From Lunatimonas sp. (GTDB taxonomy: Bacteria; Bacteroidota; Bacteroidia; Cytophagales; Cyclobacteriaceae): 64,000 nt of DNA. The position numbers were made by a program, and so were the translations under genes. This document shows, one piece after another, positions 33,511-41,731 of this stretch (position 1 is its first letter; each line of letters starts with the position of its first letter). Location: assembly GCF_020832325.1 (NCBI RefSeq), contig NZ_JAFIEU010000017.1, positions 62,001 to 126,000 on the forward strand. The letters are read 5' to 3'. The notes below the pieces were generated by a model. The model was given only the letters and a program-made list of their open reading frames with translations, was not told where the DNA came from and did not search any database.

Positions 33511-35214
33511 TTAGTCGGCTTGGTATACCGTTTTTCCATTTACCACGGTCATAAAGACCCGGGTGTTTAAGATTTCGTTATCCGGAATTTCCATGATGTT
33601 TTGGTCAAAAACAGTAAAGTCCGCCGCTTTCCCCACTTCAATAGATCCCTTGAATTCCTCTTCAAACTCCGCATAGGCTGCGTCAAGTGTATAGGACTTA
33701 AGGGCTTGTTGACGCGTCATCTTTTGATCAGGTTCGTATCCTCCATCGGGCTGCATCTTTAGTGTTTTACGGGTTACGGAGGCATAGAAAGAGGGGATGG
33801 GGTCCAAAGGCTCCACGGGGGCATCGGTTCCATTGGAGATGACTGCTCCGGAGGCCAGCAACTTCTGCCATACATAGGCTCCGTCTTTGATGCGTTTGGC
33901 ACCCAGTCTACCGATAGCCCAAGGGCGGTCAGAACTTAGGTGTATGGCCTGAATAGCCGCAATAACGCCCAAAGACCCAAAGCGTCCGATGTCATCGGGG
34001 TGCAGGTGCTGCGCATGTTCGATACGGAATCGATGGTCGGTCACTTCGGGAAATTTCGCAAAAGCTGCCTCATACTGATCCAGTACTTCACGGTTGGTCC
34101 GGTCTCCGATGGCGTGGGAGCAGATTTGAAATCCGCTATTAAGTCCCTTTTCGGCCATTTCCCCTACCAAGGCCATTGGCATGGTTTCATGTCCCCGGTG
34201 CCCGGCCTTGTCTGAGTAATCTTCAAGTAGCCAGGCACCCCAAGGTCCCAGAGCTCCGTCCATATTTAGTTTGATGGACCGAACGGTTACCATATGATCC
34301 GGGTCTACAAATGGTCCTTTTTGAAGCCACGAATCAATCAATTCTGGTTGTCGTCCCGAAATCATCACATACATTCGGGAGGTCAGTCGGCCTTCTTCCT
34401 TGAACCTGTTCAGTAAGTCGATGACTTCCTGCCCACTTCCCGCATCGTGAAAGGAGGTTATTCCTTTCTCGGCGAGCTCCTGAAGTGCCAGTTCCAGTGC
34501 TTTTTCAGCCCGTTCGGGCGTGTCCTTTGGTACAAGGCGGCTTACTAAGCCGGAGGCCCGCTCCACCAAGACACCGGTGGGATTCCCCAGCGCATCCCGG
34601 ATGATTTCGCCGCCCACTACTTCTTGAGGGGTATTTTCACTACCCAAGGTGGCTATGCCCGCAAGTTCCATGGCCTTTTGATTGACAAAGGAGGCGTGGC
34701 CGGAAGCATGGGCCAGGTATACTGGGTTGTTTGGTGTGACTGCGCTGAGTGCATCATGCACCTGAAAACCCTTTACGGCATCTTTAGGAAGTTCTATCCA
34801 CTTGTCCTGATGCCATCCCCGTCCCGTGATCCACTCGCCGGGTTCGGCCGACCGGGCAGCCTCAGCGACTTTTTCGACCAATTCCTCGTAAGTAGACACA
34901 TACATCAGGTCAATTTCCAACTTGTTATACCCTATGCCCATCAGGTGGGCATGGGATTCGATAAACCCTGGAGTCAGCGTTTTTCCCAGTAAATCAATGG
35001 ATGTTGTCTCCTTTCCTATGTAGGATTCAATTTCGGTGGTGGTGCCGACGGCAAGGATTTTCCCGTCGGCCACTGCCACCGCTTCGGCGGTGGGCTGCAG
35101 GTCGTTTACAGTATAAATGAGGCCGTTGAGGTAGACCGTGTCGGCCTTTTTTGCAGTTTCAGCGCAGGAAAAAAGCAGTAGGAGGGCAGTGGCTAGTGAT
35201 AGTGTTTGTTTCAT
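33511..35214 (-). CDS. YtcJ-like amidohydrolase lipoprotein
   Basis: About 567 residues; I chose the ATG at 35214, which gives a lipoprotein signal (LLLLFSC, Cys about 17). The amidohydrolase fold is shown by GFIESHAHLMG (metal-binding HxH), CSHAIGDRTNRE and NGTDAPVEPLDP. The length and arrangement match YtcJ/Amidohydro_3 proteins, metal-dependent hydrolases acting on C-N bonds with mostly unknown substrates. Attachment to a membrane by lipid is common among Bacteroidota members. It is flanked by repeats and by a sulfatase remnant that starts about 28 bases beyond its start. Confidence 0.88.
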   Translation of the reverse strand: MKQTLSLATALLLLFSCAETAKKADTVYLNGLIYTVNDLQPTAEAVAVADGKILAVGTTTEIESYIGKETTSIDLLGKTLTPGFIESHAHLMGIGYNKLEIDLMYVSTYEELVEKVAEAARSAEPGEWITGRGWHQDKWIELPKDAVKGFQVHDALSAVTPNNPVYLAHASGHASFVNQKAMELAGIATLGSENTPQEVVGGEIIRDALGNPTGVLVERASGLVSRLVPKDTPERAEKALELALQELAEKGITSFHDAGSGQEVIDLLNRFKEEGRLTSRMYVMISGRQPELIDSWLQKGPFVDPDHMVTVRSIKLNMDGALGPWGAWLLEDYSDKAGHRGHETMPMALVGEMAEKGLNSGFQICSHAIGDRTNREVLDQYEAAFAKFPEVTDHRFRIEHAQHLHPDDIGRFGSLGVIAAIQAIHLSSDRPWAIGRLGAKRIKDGAYVWQKLLASGAVISNGTDAPVEPLDPIPSFYASVTRKTLKMQPDGGYEPDQKMTRQQALKSYTLDAAYAEFEEEFKGSIEVGKAADFTVFDQNIMEIPDNEILNTRVFMTVVNGKTVYQAD

Positions 35215-35241
35215 GATTCGAATAGTGAAGTCCAAATCTAA

Positions 35242-35535
35242 TTAATTTTATGCTAATACGTATTTTCAGGACATAAACGACATACCTTCTCGCACTATAA
35301 AAACTTGGGCTATCAGCAACGGGCCGTACGCAGTGAGCATCATATCATGATATGGAATGCAAAACCGGACGGTTGGCCTGCAGGTGCTTCCTAGACAAAT
35401 AAGCTAGAAACTGATAATGAACGGCTTCCCAGGTATAAAATAGATGAAAACGAAGTACACCAGTCCACTTGGGCTTTTATCGGTGTGGATGCCTCACCCA
35501 CCAAATCATATATTGTGGAAAATTCGAAAGTTAGG
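35242..35535 (+). pseudogene. Decayed sulfatase 3' fragment, copy 1
   Basis: Translates in one frame, with a stop inside, to YVFSGHKRH, YQQRAVRSEHHIMIWNAKPD and WAFIGVDASPTKSYIVENS. It follows the intact sulfatase at 45947 from its YVFSGRERH to its SPTKSYIIEN. Homology ends at GAAAATTCG, where the cassette promoter region begins. The same break point recurs in copy 2 at 41034. Confidence 0.85.
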
Positions 35536-35676
35536 TATTTATTGATTTCGCAAACTTTACATCTTATCGTTAAATATCTTAAATTTTTAGTACACCATTT
35601 ATGGCAGATCGTTAAAAATTTACTTTTTATTGCAACAGGTGTTTTATATGATGTAAATAAATTATCGTAAAATAAT

Positions 35677-35708
35677 TTGGAAATATCATCTTTTTTTTTC
35701 TACTTTAG
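35677..35708 (+). promoter_or_regulatory. Candidate promoter of peptide cassette 1
   Basis: TTG (35677-35679) and TACTTTAG (35701-35708) are separated by 21 bases, close to the Bacteroidota TTG / TAnnTTTG pattern. The leader to the peptide ATG would be about 27 bases. The same two boxes with the same spacing occur at 41398-41429, and the roughly 200 bases before both peptide genes are about 90% identical by eye. Confidence 0.6.
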
Positions 35709-35741
35709 ATAAATCATTTTACAACTCAAAATAATACTCTT

Positions 35742-35945
35742 ATGAAAAAGTTCTTTAAAAAGCCAGTTCTTTTATTTGGATCGTTGGCAGCGGTGGTGGG
35801 CTTGGGATTTGTTACTGGGCAAAGTTCAGAAGTAAAGGCTCAAAATGATGTTGAGTTGTGCCATTGGTTTGATGCACCTGGTGAACCTCATGATGGCTGT
35901 GTGATAGCGGTTTTTAATCTTCCTTGCATATGCGAAGGGTGCTAA
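35742..35945 (+). CDS. Secreted five-cysteine peptide precursor 1
   Basis: A 67-residue precursor. Residues 1-33 are a Sec-type signal (MKKFFKKPVLL, then GSLAAVVGLG) with a good signal peptidase I site V-K-A just before QNDV. The predicted mature peptide has 34 residues and cysteines at 40, 53, 62, 64 and 67; the pattern C-x12-C-x8-C-x-C-x2-C is kept in the paralogue at 41463 with one-residue shifts. It is acidic, with a C-W near the start and CICEGC at the end. I do not recognise the family. The arrangement resembles NVEALA-type peptides of Bacteroides, which also lie next to propeller lipoproteins, but the NVEALA motif is absent. Function unknown. Confidence 0.8.
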   Translation: MKKFFKKPVLLFGSLAAVVGLGFVTGQSSEVKAQNDVELCHWFDAPGEPHDGCVIAVFNLPCICEGC

Positions 35946-35964
35946 AATCAGTAATTATCAAAAG

Positions 35965-36000
35965 ATGAATATAGATAGCTAATTTGTTATCTATATTCAT
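35965..36000 (+). promoter_or_regulatory. Stem-loop between peptide 1 and its lipoprotein gene
   Basis: A perfect 13-bp stem, ATGAATATAGATA (35965-35977) with TATCTATATTCAT (35988-36000), a 10-base loop and then TGTTTCTATT. It lies in the 79-base gap. Position and size match the stem at 41678-41712 although the sequence does not. It could be a partial terminator setting peptide above lipoprotein output, or an mRNA stabiliser. Confidence 0.75.
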
Positions 36001-36024
36001 TGTTTCTATTAATTTTTATTAATT

Positions 36025-37188
36025 ATGAAAAAGATCATATTTATTATTTTTTTGAGTTTATTATCTTCTGGTTGTAAAAAGAAAACTCAAGAACGACATT
36101 TTAAAATGGAAATAATTGAAGAAATCTCCATAAAGACAAATGACCTTATTTCAGTAAATCCTGGAAACACAAAGTTTATAGAAACTGACTCAGGCACATT
36201 TCTATTTGCTTATAATCATGTAGAAAAAAACTACCAATTTATTGATTTTTCTAAGGGGGAGGTGAATCATAAAATTCCTCTAACCTTTGAGGGTCCAAAC
36301 AGTGTTAAGGGATTTCTTGGAGCAACCCTTACAGGTGCGGATTCGATTTGGCTTACCTTTTCTCCACCTGCAATTGGACTAATCAATTTTAAGGGAGAGC
36401 TTCTATTAAAAAGACAAGTACCCAATGAAATGGTTTCTGTTACAGCCTTAATAACTACATTTTACAAACCAATTATACAAATAGGGGCGGAAATTTATGG
36501 TCCCCAACCTTATTTTATGGATCATCACGAAATGGGCAAGGAACTGATTGCTAAACATCAATTGGTTTTTAGCTATTCCTTTGGTACCGAAAGTACATCT
36601 TGGCATGAGGTTTTTTATTCAAATACCTACTGGGATAATGGGAAGAAGCTTACGGATTATTCATGGGATGAGAGAGAAGAAAAAATTTATATCGCCCCAT
36701 ATTATGATCATCAAATTCAGGTTTTCGATAGTGCCACCAAGAGGGTAGTGAAAAGAAAAGAGGTTAAATCTGTTTATGTTAACCGTTTCAATTTTGTGGA
36801 TAATATTCCATCCGGTTTTGAAGAAGCTAATAAAAACACCTTAGAAAGTGAGCAATATGGTCCTTTTATTTACGATCGTTTTAGAGACATATTTTACCGG
36901 GTATTTATACCCAGCTATAAGTCAGATAATGAGCTATCATCAGAGGAATTGCGGTTTATTGTCAGGTCTCGACCATATGCCGGAATCATGGTTTTGGATA
37001 ATGAGTTGAACGTTCTTGGTGAACATTTATTTGATAAGTTTGAAATACATACTTCAACAAACATGTTTGTTGGAGAGAAAGGACTATATATTTCGCTAAA
37101 TAATGAAAACCATCCTGACTATGACGAAAATCATTTCAGGTATAGGGTGGTGCGATTTAATGTGGGTGGTGACTATGAGAATCAATAA
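36025..37188 (+). CDS. DUF4221-like propeller lipoprotein, cassette 1
   Basis: A 387-residue lipoprotein with the lipobox LLSSGC (Cys17). Repeated strand-turn segments such as FIETDSGTFLFAYNH, SIWLTFSPPAIGLIN, EEKIYIAPYYDHQIQVFD and RPYAGIMVLDNELNVLG suggest a beta-propeller-like fold. The EGPNSV segment resembles DUF4221 proteins of Bacteroidota, whose function is unknown. Its paralogue in cassette 2 shares long blocks, for example NMFVGE-GLY and SLNNEN. It lies behind peptide 1 and overlaps the next gene by 14 bases. By position it could be a receptor, carrier or processing partner for the peptide; this is inference. Low GC compared with the flanking glycan genes. Confidence 0.75.
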   Translation: MKKIIFIIFLSLLSSGCKKKTQERHFKMEIIEEISIKTNDLISVNPGNTKFIETDSGTFLFAYNHVEKNYQFIDFSKGEVNHKIPLTFEGPNSVKGFLGATLTGADSIWLTFSPPAIGLINFKGELLLKRQVPNEMVSVTALITTFYKPIIQIGAEIYGPQPYFMDHHEMGKELIAKHQLVFSYSFGTESTSWHEVFYSNTYWDNGKKLTDYSWDEREEKIYIAPYYDHQIQVFDSATKRVVKRKEVKSVYVNRFNFVDNIPSGFEEANKNTLESEQYGPFIYDRFRDIFYRVFIPSYKSDNELSSEELRFIVRSRPYAGIMVLDNELNVLGEHLFDKFEIHTSTNMFVGEKGLYISLNNENHPDYDENHFRYRVVRFNVGGDYENQ

Positions 37189-37594
37189 GAACTCCAAATT
37201 GATTGCCCTGCTATTTATATTTTTTACATGTAGTCAAGATTCAAGATTCAATGATTATAGAGTTAGAATGGGATTTCCTTTGTTGTATGACTCATATATA
37301 ATAGTATTGGACTATGGCTGCCACACGTGCAAGGACCGGTTTTACGACTATGCTGTTAGTCACCTACCGGACTCTACTGCATTAATATTTAAGAGAAAGC
37401 CGGAACAAGAGACTATTAAGGCGTACCCTGATCTATTTAAAAAAAGCTATGTGTTTATTGACTCGTTGGATATTTCCTTTGAGGTCGGTCTGACGAAAAA
37501 AAATTCGGAGATAACCTTAATTAGGAAAAATAAAATAAATCACTTTAACTTTATTGAGTACGAATCTCTTATTTCTGAATTAGAGAAAGAGTAA
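37175..37594 (+). CDS. Small CHTC lipoprotein, possibly thioredoxin-like
   Basis: About 139 residues from the ATG at 37175, which overlaps the end of the preceding gene by 14 bases. A lipobox is visible (FIFFTC, Cys19). The segment YIIVLDYGCHTCKDRFYDY places a C-x-x-C motif at residues 49-52 after a hydrophobic strand, as in thioredoxin-fold proteins. The rest is charged and weakly similar to nothing I recognise. The usual cis-proline is not obvious, so thioredoxin activity is uncertain. Its coupling to the cassette that encodes a five-cysteine peptide makes a role in peptide disulfides plausible. No counterpart follows cassette 2. Confidence 0.65.
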   Translation: MRINKNSKLIALLFIFFTCSQDSRFNDYRVRMGFPLLYDSYIIVLDYGCHTCKDRFYDYAVSHLPDSTALIFKRKPEQETIKAYPDLFKKSYVFIDSLDISFEVGLTKKNSEITLIRKNKINHFNFIEYESLISELEKE

Positions 37595-37615
37595 TGGATA
37601 TGTAGAGTTAGGACT

Positions 37616-38944
37616 ATGAGAACGATCCTTTTTACAGTATTAGATACCAGTAGTCATTTAAATGCGATGTTTAAATTGGCAAAAGGATTAAAGAATGCTG
37701 GGTTTTCCATATTATTTTTAAGTAATCCTAAGAGCATGAAAATCATAGATAAAGAAGGATTCAGGCTAGTTTTACGTCAGGAAGCCTTTCAATTCGAAGA
37801 GATTTCCAAGAAAATGCACCATCCAAAAGAGTTAAAAGAAATAGTTGAAGGAACCTTTCGCAGTAAGAATTTTTTTGGGGAAGCCATTCGGATTTATAAC
37901 CCTAAACTTGTGATTTTAGATGCTTCTTTTATATATTACTCAGTTCATCTTTTAGAAAGTAAGATACCGATTATTACCGTTTCCACGAAGGTATGTCAAA
38001 ACAAAGCTCCTGGGATTCCGCCTTTTCAATCTTCTTATATTCCGGGCAAGATCCCACTTTTCACAAATTTGCTTGTAGAGGGTCTTTGGATCATACATTT
38101 GATTAAAAAGAAATGGAAAGATCACCGGGATAATGTCAGCCCTGAACGTCTAAGCTGGTACCACATGGCTAGGCGGTATATGAAGCAACTAAACAGACAT
38201 CCCAAATTTGTTACAAAACGAAGTAGCCATTTTGGATGGAAAGACATTCCCGAACTGATCCTTTCCCCCAGGCACTTTGATTTTCCCAGGCCCTTTCCCA
38301 GTAATCAAATTCATATAGGGCCTGTGGTAGATACCGAGCGAAGGGAAGATCAAAGCGAAATAGATAAAGTCAGTGAAGTTTTATCCACAGAGGGTATCAA
38401 AGTTTACTGTGCTATGGGATCCTATGACACTGAATTCCGCAATGACAGAATCAAGTTTTTTGTTTCATTGATTAATATCTTCCTGCTCCGAAGAAACTGG
38501 CAGTTGATCCTGTCCACAGGCAGGGATATTGATCCCTCCGGATTCAGACCGGTTCCAGACAATGTACACTTGTTTCAGTCGGTGCCCCAGTTGCATCTGA
38601 TAAAAAACGTGGACCTGATGATTAATCACGGAGGGATGCAGTCCATTACCGAATGTATTTTGTTGGAAACCCCCATGCTAGTGTTTCCCCTAAATCCCAA
38701 CCTGGACCAGCCGGGAAACGCGGCCAGGGTAGTTTACCATAGATTGGGAATGAGAGGAAAGCTTAAAAAAGATACTGCAAAACAGATAGAAAACAAGGTT
38801 GACGAATTACTTACCAATAGAAGCTTTTATGTAAAAAACATCCAAAGGCTTAAGCAGCAAATGCTTGACTCCGGGGATTTTGAAAGGGGTATCGCATTTA
38901 TTGAATCGTATATCAAAAGTCAGGAGGTAATCCATGAAGCCTAA
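37616..38944 (+). CDS. UGT-type (family 1) glycosyltransferase
   Basis: A 442-residue GT-B glycosyltransferase of family 1, related to macrolide and flavonoid UGTs. The N-terminus FTVLDTSSHLNAMFKLAKGL is the acceptor-side motif; the donor side has INHGGMQSITECILLETPML and PLNPNLDQPGNAARV, matching the UGT signature. It would transfer a sugar from a nucleotide donor to a small molecule, lipid or possibly a peptide in the cytoplasm. It begins 22 bases after the CHTC gene, and its end overlaps the FkbM-like gene by 11 bases, so it belongs to the cassette 1 operon or one starting here. Confidence 0.85.
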   Translation: MRTILFTVLDTSSHLNAMFKLAKGLKNAGFSILFLSNPKSMKIIDKEGFRLVLRQEAFQFEEISKKMHHPKELKEIVEGTFRSKNFFGEAIRIYNPKLVILDASFIYYSVHLLESKIPIITVSTKVCQNKAPGIPPFQSSYIPGKIPLFTNLLVEGLWIIHLIKKKWKDHRDNVSPERLSWYHMARRYMKQLNRHPKFVTKRSSHFGWKDIPELILSPRHFDFPRPFPSNQIHIGPVVDTERREDQSEIDKVSEVLSTEGIKVYCAMGSYDTEFRNDRIKFFVSLINIFLLRRNWQLILSTGRDIDPSGFRPVPDNVHLFQSVPQLHLIKNVDLMINHGGMQSITECILLETPMLVFPLNPNLDQPGNAARVVYHRLGMRGKLKKDTAKQIENKVDELLTNRSFYVKNIQRLKQQMLDSGDFERGIAFIESYIKSQEVIHEA

Positions 38945-39710
38945 ATGGAAGGGGAGAATTGGACTTCCGTTTAAAAACGAAGGTGCTTCACCAATGTCTC
39001 AAATCAGTTGGATTTCAAAAGCAATCTCAAATCAACATGCTTCCGTAGTTCAGATTGGTTCCAATGATGGAAAGACGAGGGATCCGCTTTATCCATTGAT
39101 GAAGGAGCGTATTGGGTGGCGGGGTCTTTTCGTAGAGCCTGTGCCCTATTTGCTGCACAGATTGAGAGATAATTATATGTCCCTTGATTCCCCAGAACGG
39201 TTCCGTTTTTATAACGGTGCGGTCAATGATGGCAATCAAGGGGAATTTTTTTACGTCGACCGACATGCGAAATACGTTATACCGGACTTACCTGAATGGT
39301 ATGATCAAATTGGTTCTTTTAACCGACAGCATATCCTCAATCATTTGGGAGGCATTTTAGCCCCATTTATCAAAGAACTTGAACTAGCGGGTTCGACACT
39401 GCAAGAATTGCTGGATCAGTTCCAAATTGAGCGTGTTGACTTGCTGCATATTGACACAGAGGGGTATGACTGGGTGATTTTATCACAGTTTAATTTGGAA
39501 AGGTACAAGCCCACCGTCATACTTTTCGAATACAAGCATTTAAATGAGACAGATTTAAATCGATCGGTAATGCATGTGTCGGATCGCTACGAAATATTTC
39601 GGTTCAAAAACGATCTGTTTTGCCTTCTACGGGAAAATCATGACCTTTCAAATGAAGAATTGAGTGTCTTGAGAAAACAGTATTCTTTTGCGAGGCAACA
39701 ACTTATTTAA
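38934..39710 (+). CDS. FkbM-like methyltransferase
   Basis: A 258-residue protein with SAM-binding motif VVQIGSNDGKTRDPLYPL (about residue 38), FVEPVPYLLHRL and the FkbM-type block LLHIDTEGYDWVILSQF (about residue 170). FkbM-family enzymes usually O-methylate sugars or other hydroxyls. The start overlaps the glycosyltransferase stop by 11 bases and, unusually for this genome, is preceded by a strong AGGAGG (38922-38927), which would help re-initiation. Acceptor unknown. Confidence 0.82.
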   Translation: MKPKWKGRIGLPFKNEGASPMSQISWISKAISNQHASVVQIGSNDGKTRDPLYPLMKERIGWRGLFVEPVPYLLHRLRDNYMSLDSPERFRFYNGAVNDGNQGEFFYVDRHAKYVIPDLPEWYDQIGSFNRQHILNHLGGILAPFIKELELAGSTLQELLDQFQIERVDLLHIDTEGYDWVILSQFNLERYKPTVILFEYKHLNETDLNRSVMHVSDRYEIFRFKNDLFCLLRENHDLSNEELSVLRKQYSFARQQLI

Positions 39711-39713
39711 GTT

Positions 39714-40928
39714 ATGAGGATTGCGTTTATAGTGGAATCATTTCCCAAACTTTCAGAAACCTTTATTCTCAACCAGGTCACCGGTCTATTGGACCTTGGA
39801 TATGAGGTAGACATCTTTCCTTCCAAGTTCCAGCTAGAAGAAAAGATGCATACGGAAGTCTCTAGGTTCGGGCTTTTAAGCCGGACCTACTATCCGCCAT
39901 CATCACCCACTTCCAAATGGGCTGCCAAACTGAAATGCATCTGGTTGATCATCAGAAATGTGGGGAATATTGAAACCATAAGCCGCATGTTTTCTTCTAA
40001 TTATCCGTCGGATGTTAAAATCTCCCTATTTTTTCGATTGTTGCCATTAATAGGTAAGGAGGCATATGATATTGTCCATTGCCATTTTGGGCCCCTTGGA
40101 AAGATCGCTGTCTATGCCAAATCGCTGGACATCATCCGGGGGAAGTTACTGTTGAGTTTTTACGGCTATGACGCTACTAGGTATAATCTGGATGCAGCAT
40201 ACTACAGGAGTTTAATACCCTATTTTGACGGCTTTATAACCATCTCCAACTACCTGAAATCGAAGCTAAAAGATTTAGAGTTTCCAGAGGGTAAACTTAT
40301 TACCATACCGTTAGGCGTGAATTTGGAGGAATATTGCGTTCAGGAATCCTCTAATCTTAAATCAGGAAAAAGATTGTTGACCGTAGCGAGACTGGTAGAA
40401 AAAAAGGGGATTTACTATGGTATCATGGCTTTTTCTAAACTGCTCCGCAGCTATCCGGATTTGGAATATCATATTGTCGGGGATGGGGTTCTATTTGAGA
40501 AATTGAAAGAGTTGACTGATGAACTTTCATTAAATGGACATGTTTTTTTGCATGGCGCAAAGAATCGGGAAGAAATAAAGGAGTTTTATGCTGCTGCGGA
40601 CATTTTTGTGTTGCCCAGCATCACAGCTTCGGACGGGAATTCAGAGGGACAGGGGCTCGTACTTCAGGAAGCGCAGGCCATGGAAGTGCCAGTGGTCGCT
40701 ACCCGTCATAATGGTATTCCAGAAGGCATTTTGGAGGGCATTACAGGCCATTTGGTACCGGAGAGAGATATTGATGCGCTTTCAGATAGTATTCGTAACT
40801 TATTAGACGACAATGAACTAAGGAATACGATGGGCAAAAAGGGAAGAGAATTAGTCGTCGCCAAATTTAGCAATAAAAAATTGGTGGGATCACTCGCCGA
40901 GTACTATGAAAGCATCCTAAATGGCTAG
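39714..40928 (+). CDS. Family 4 glycosyltransferase
   Basis: A 404-residue GT-B enzyme of family 4. The N-terminus FIVESFPKLSETFILNQVTGL is typical of colanic acid/amylovoran-type transferases, and the C-terminal domain has VARLVEKKGIYYG, FVLPSITASDGNSEGQGLVL and EAQAMEVPVVATRHNGIPE. It adds sugars from nucleotide donors to a growing glycan at the inner membrane face. Three bases follow the FkbM stop. Last gene before the second sulfatase remnant. Confidence 0.87.
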   Translation: MRIAFIVESFPKLSETFILNQVTGLLDLGYEVDIFPSKFQLEEKMHTEVSRFGLLSRTYYPPSSPTSKWAAKLKCIWLIIRNVGNIETISRMFSSNYPSDVKISLFFRLLPLIGKEAYDIVHCHFGPLGKIAVYAKSLDIIRGKLLLSFYGYDATRYNLDAAYYRSLIPYFDGFITISNYLKSKLKDLEFPEGKLITIPLGVNLEEYCVQESSNLKSGKRLLTVARLVEKKGIYYGIMAFSKLLRSYPDLEYHIVGDGVLFEKLKELTDELSLNGHVFLHGAKNREEIKEFYAAADIFVLPSITASDGNSEGQGLVLQEAQAMEVPVVATRHNGIPEGILEGITGHLVPERDIDALSDSIRNLLDDNELRNTMGKKGRELVVAKFSNKKLVGSLAEYYESILNG

Positions 40929-41033
40929 GTTTTAACCGCATGGATGGGCAGCTTGTGCCGAAGGTTTCGATTCGTAGTCGTACATAGATTATTATATATG
41001 ATTGCCTCGGGCTTGAATTCTTTTAGTCCATGT
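40929..41033. other. Gap between glycosyltransferase and second sulfatase remnant
   Basis: No gene or clear signal was seen. Together with the remnant and promoter region it makes up the 534-base gap before peptide 2. Homology to the region upstream of cassette 1 begins only near 41034. Confidence 0.5.
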
Positions 41034-41250
41034 TTCAGCAACGGCCCTAAGCAGGGAACATCATAACTTGTTATGGAATGCATAACCGGACTGTTGGCCT
41101 GCAGTTTCTCCCCAGACAATTAAGCTAAAAACCGATAATGAACGGCTTGCGAGGGAAGGAATGGACGAAAATGGGATTCACAAGTCCAATTGGGCTTTTA
41201 CAGGTGTGGATGCCTCACCCACCAAATCATATATTGTGGAAAATTCGGAA
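41034..41250 (+). pseudogene. Decayed sulfatase 3' fragment, copy 2
   Basis: Reads SPQTIKLKTDNERL, ENGIHKSNWAFTGVDASPT and KSYIVENSEVENLL in one frame, with a broken upstream part. It aligns with the intact sulfatase at 45947 and closely with copy 1 at 35242, including the same end of homology. It is shorter than copy 1 at the 5' side. Confidence 0.85.
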
Positions 41251-41397
41251 GTTGAAAATTTATTGATTTCGCAGACTTTACATCTCATCGTTAAATATCT
41301 TAAATTTTTAATACACCATTTATGACAGATTTTTAAAAATTTACTTTTTATTGTAACTGGTGTTTTATATGATGTAAATAAATTATCGTAAAATAAT

Positions 41398-41429
41398 TTG
41401 GAAATGTTATCTTTTTTTTTATATCTTAG
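41398..41429 (+). promoter_or_regulatory. Candidate promoter of peptide cassette 2
   Basis: TTG (41398-41400) and TATCTTAG (41422-41429) with a 21-base spacer, as in cassette 1. The distance to the peptide ATG is again a little over 30 bases from the -7 box. Confidence 0.6.
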
Positions 41430-41462
41430 GCAAATCATTATAAACCTCAAAATAATACTATT

Positions 41463-41672
41463 ATGAAAAAGTACTTTAAAAAGCCAGTTCTTTTATTGGG
41501 ATCGTTGGCAGCCGTGGTAGGTTTAACTTTATCTACAAACTCAAATAGGAGTGCAATTGCTCAAAATGATGTGCCTTGGTGCGATTGGATTAATAATCCA
41601 AATGATCCAAGTCAGGACGGTTGTAAGCAACCCATTACTACAGTTTCATGTATCTGCGAATCAGGCTGTTAA
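41463..41672 (+). CDS. Secreted five-cysteine peptide precursor 2
   Basis: A 69-residue precursor, paralogue of the one at 35742. The first 21 residues differ at only two positions (MKKYFKKPVLLLGSLAAVVG). The signal peptidase I site is A-I-A before QNDV, giving a mature peptide of 36 residues with cysteines at 40, 54, 63, 65 and 69. Outside QNDV, the C-W pair, DGC and CICE-GC, the mature part differs widely from peptide 1. This contrast suggests a conserved export and regulation module with a changing product. Family and function unknown. Confidence 0.8.
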   Translation: MKKYFKKPVLLLGSLAAVVGLTLSTNSNRSAIAQNDVPWCDWINNPNDPSQDGCKQPITTVSCICESGC

Positions 41673-41677
41673 ATGAT

Positions 41678-41712
41678 AGACTACAGTCATTATTTAATTA
41701 TGGCTGTAGTCT
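41678..41712 (+). promoter_or_regulatory. Stem-loop between peptide 2 and its lipoprotein gene
   Basis: AGACTACAGTCAT (41678-41690) pairs with ATGGCTGTAGTCT (41700-41712) over 13 positions with one G-U, loop of nine, then TAATTATTTCC. It is the counterpart of 35965-36000 with unrelated sequence. Confidence 0.75.
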
Positions 41713-41731
41713 TAATTATTTCCATTTTACG

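Noticed and set aside
35485-35670. A 61-codon frame upstream of peptide 1 as a gene
   Set aside because: It is the tail of the decayed sulfatase fragment running on into the AT-rich promoter region.
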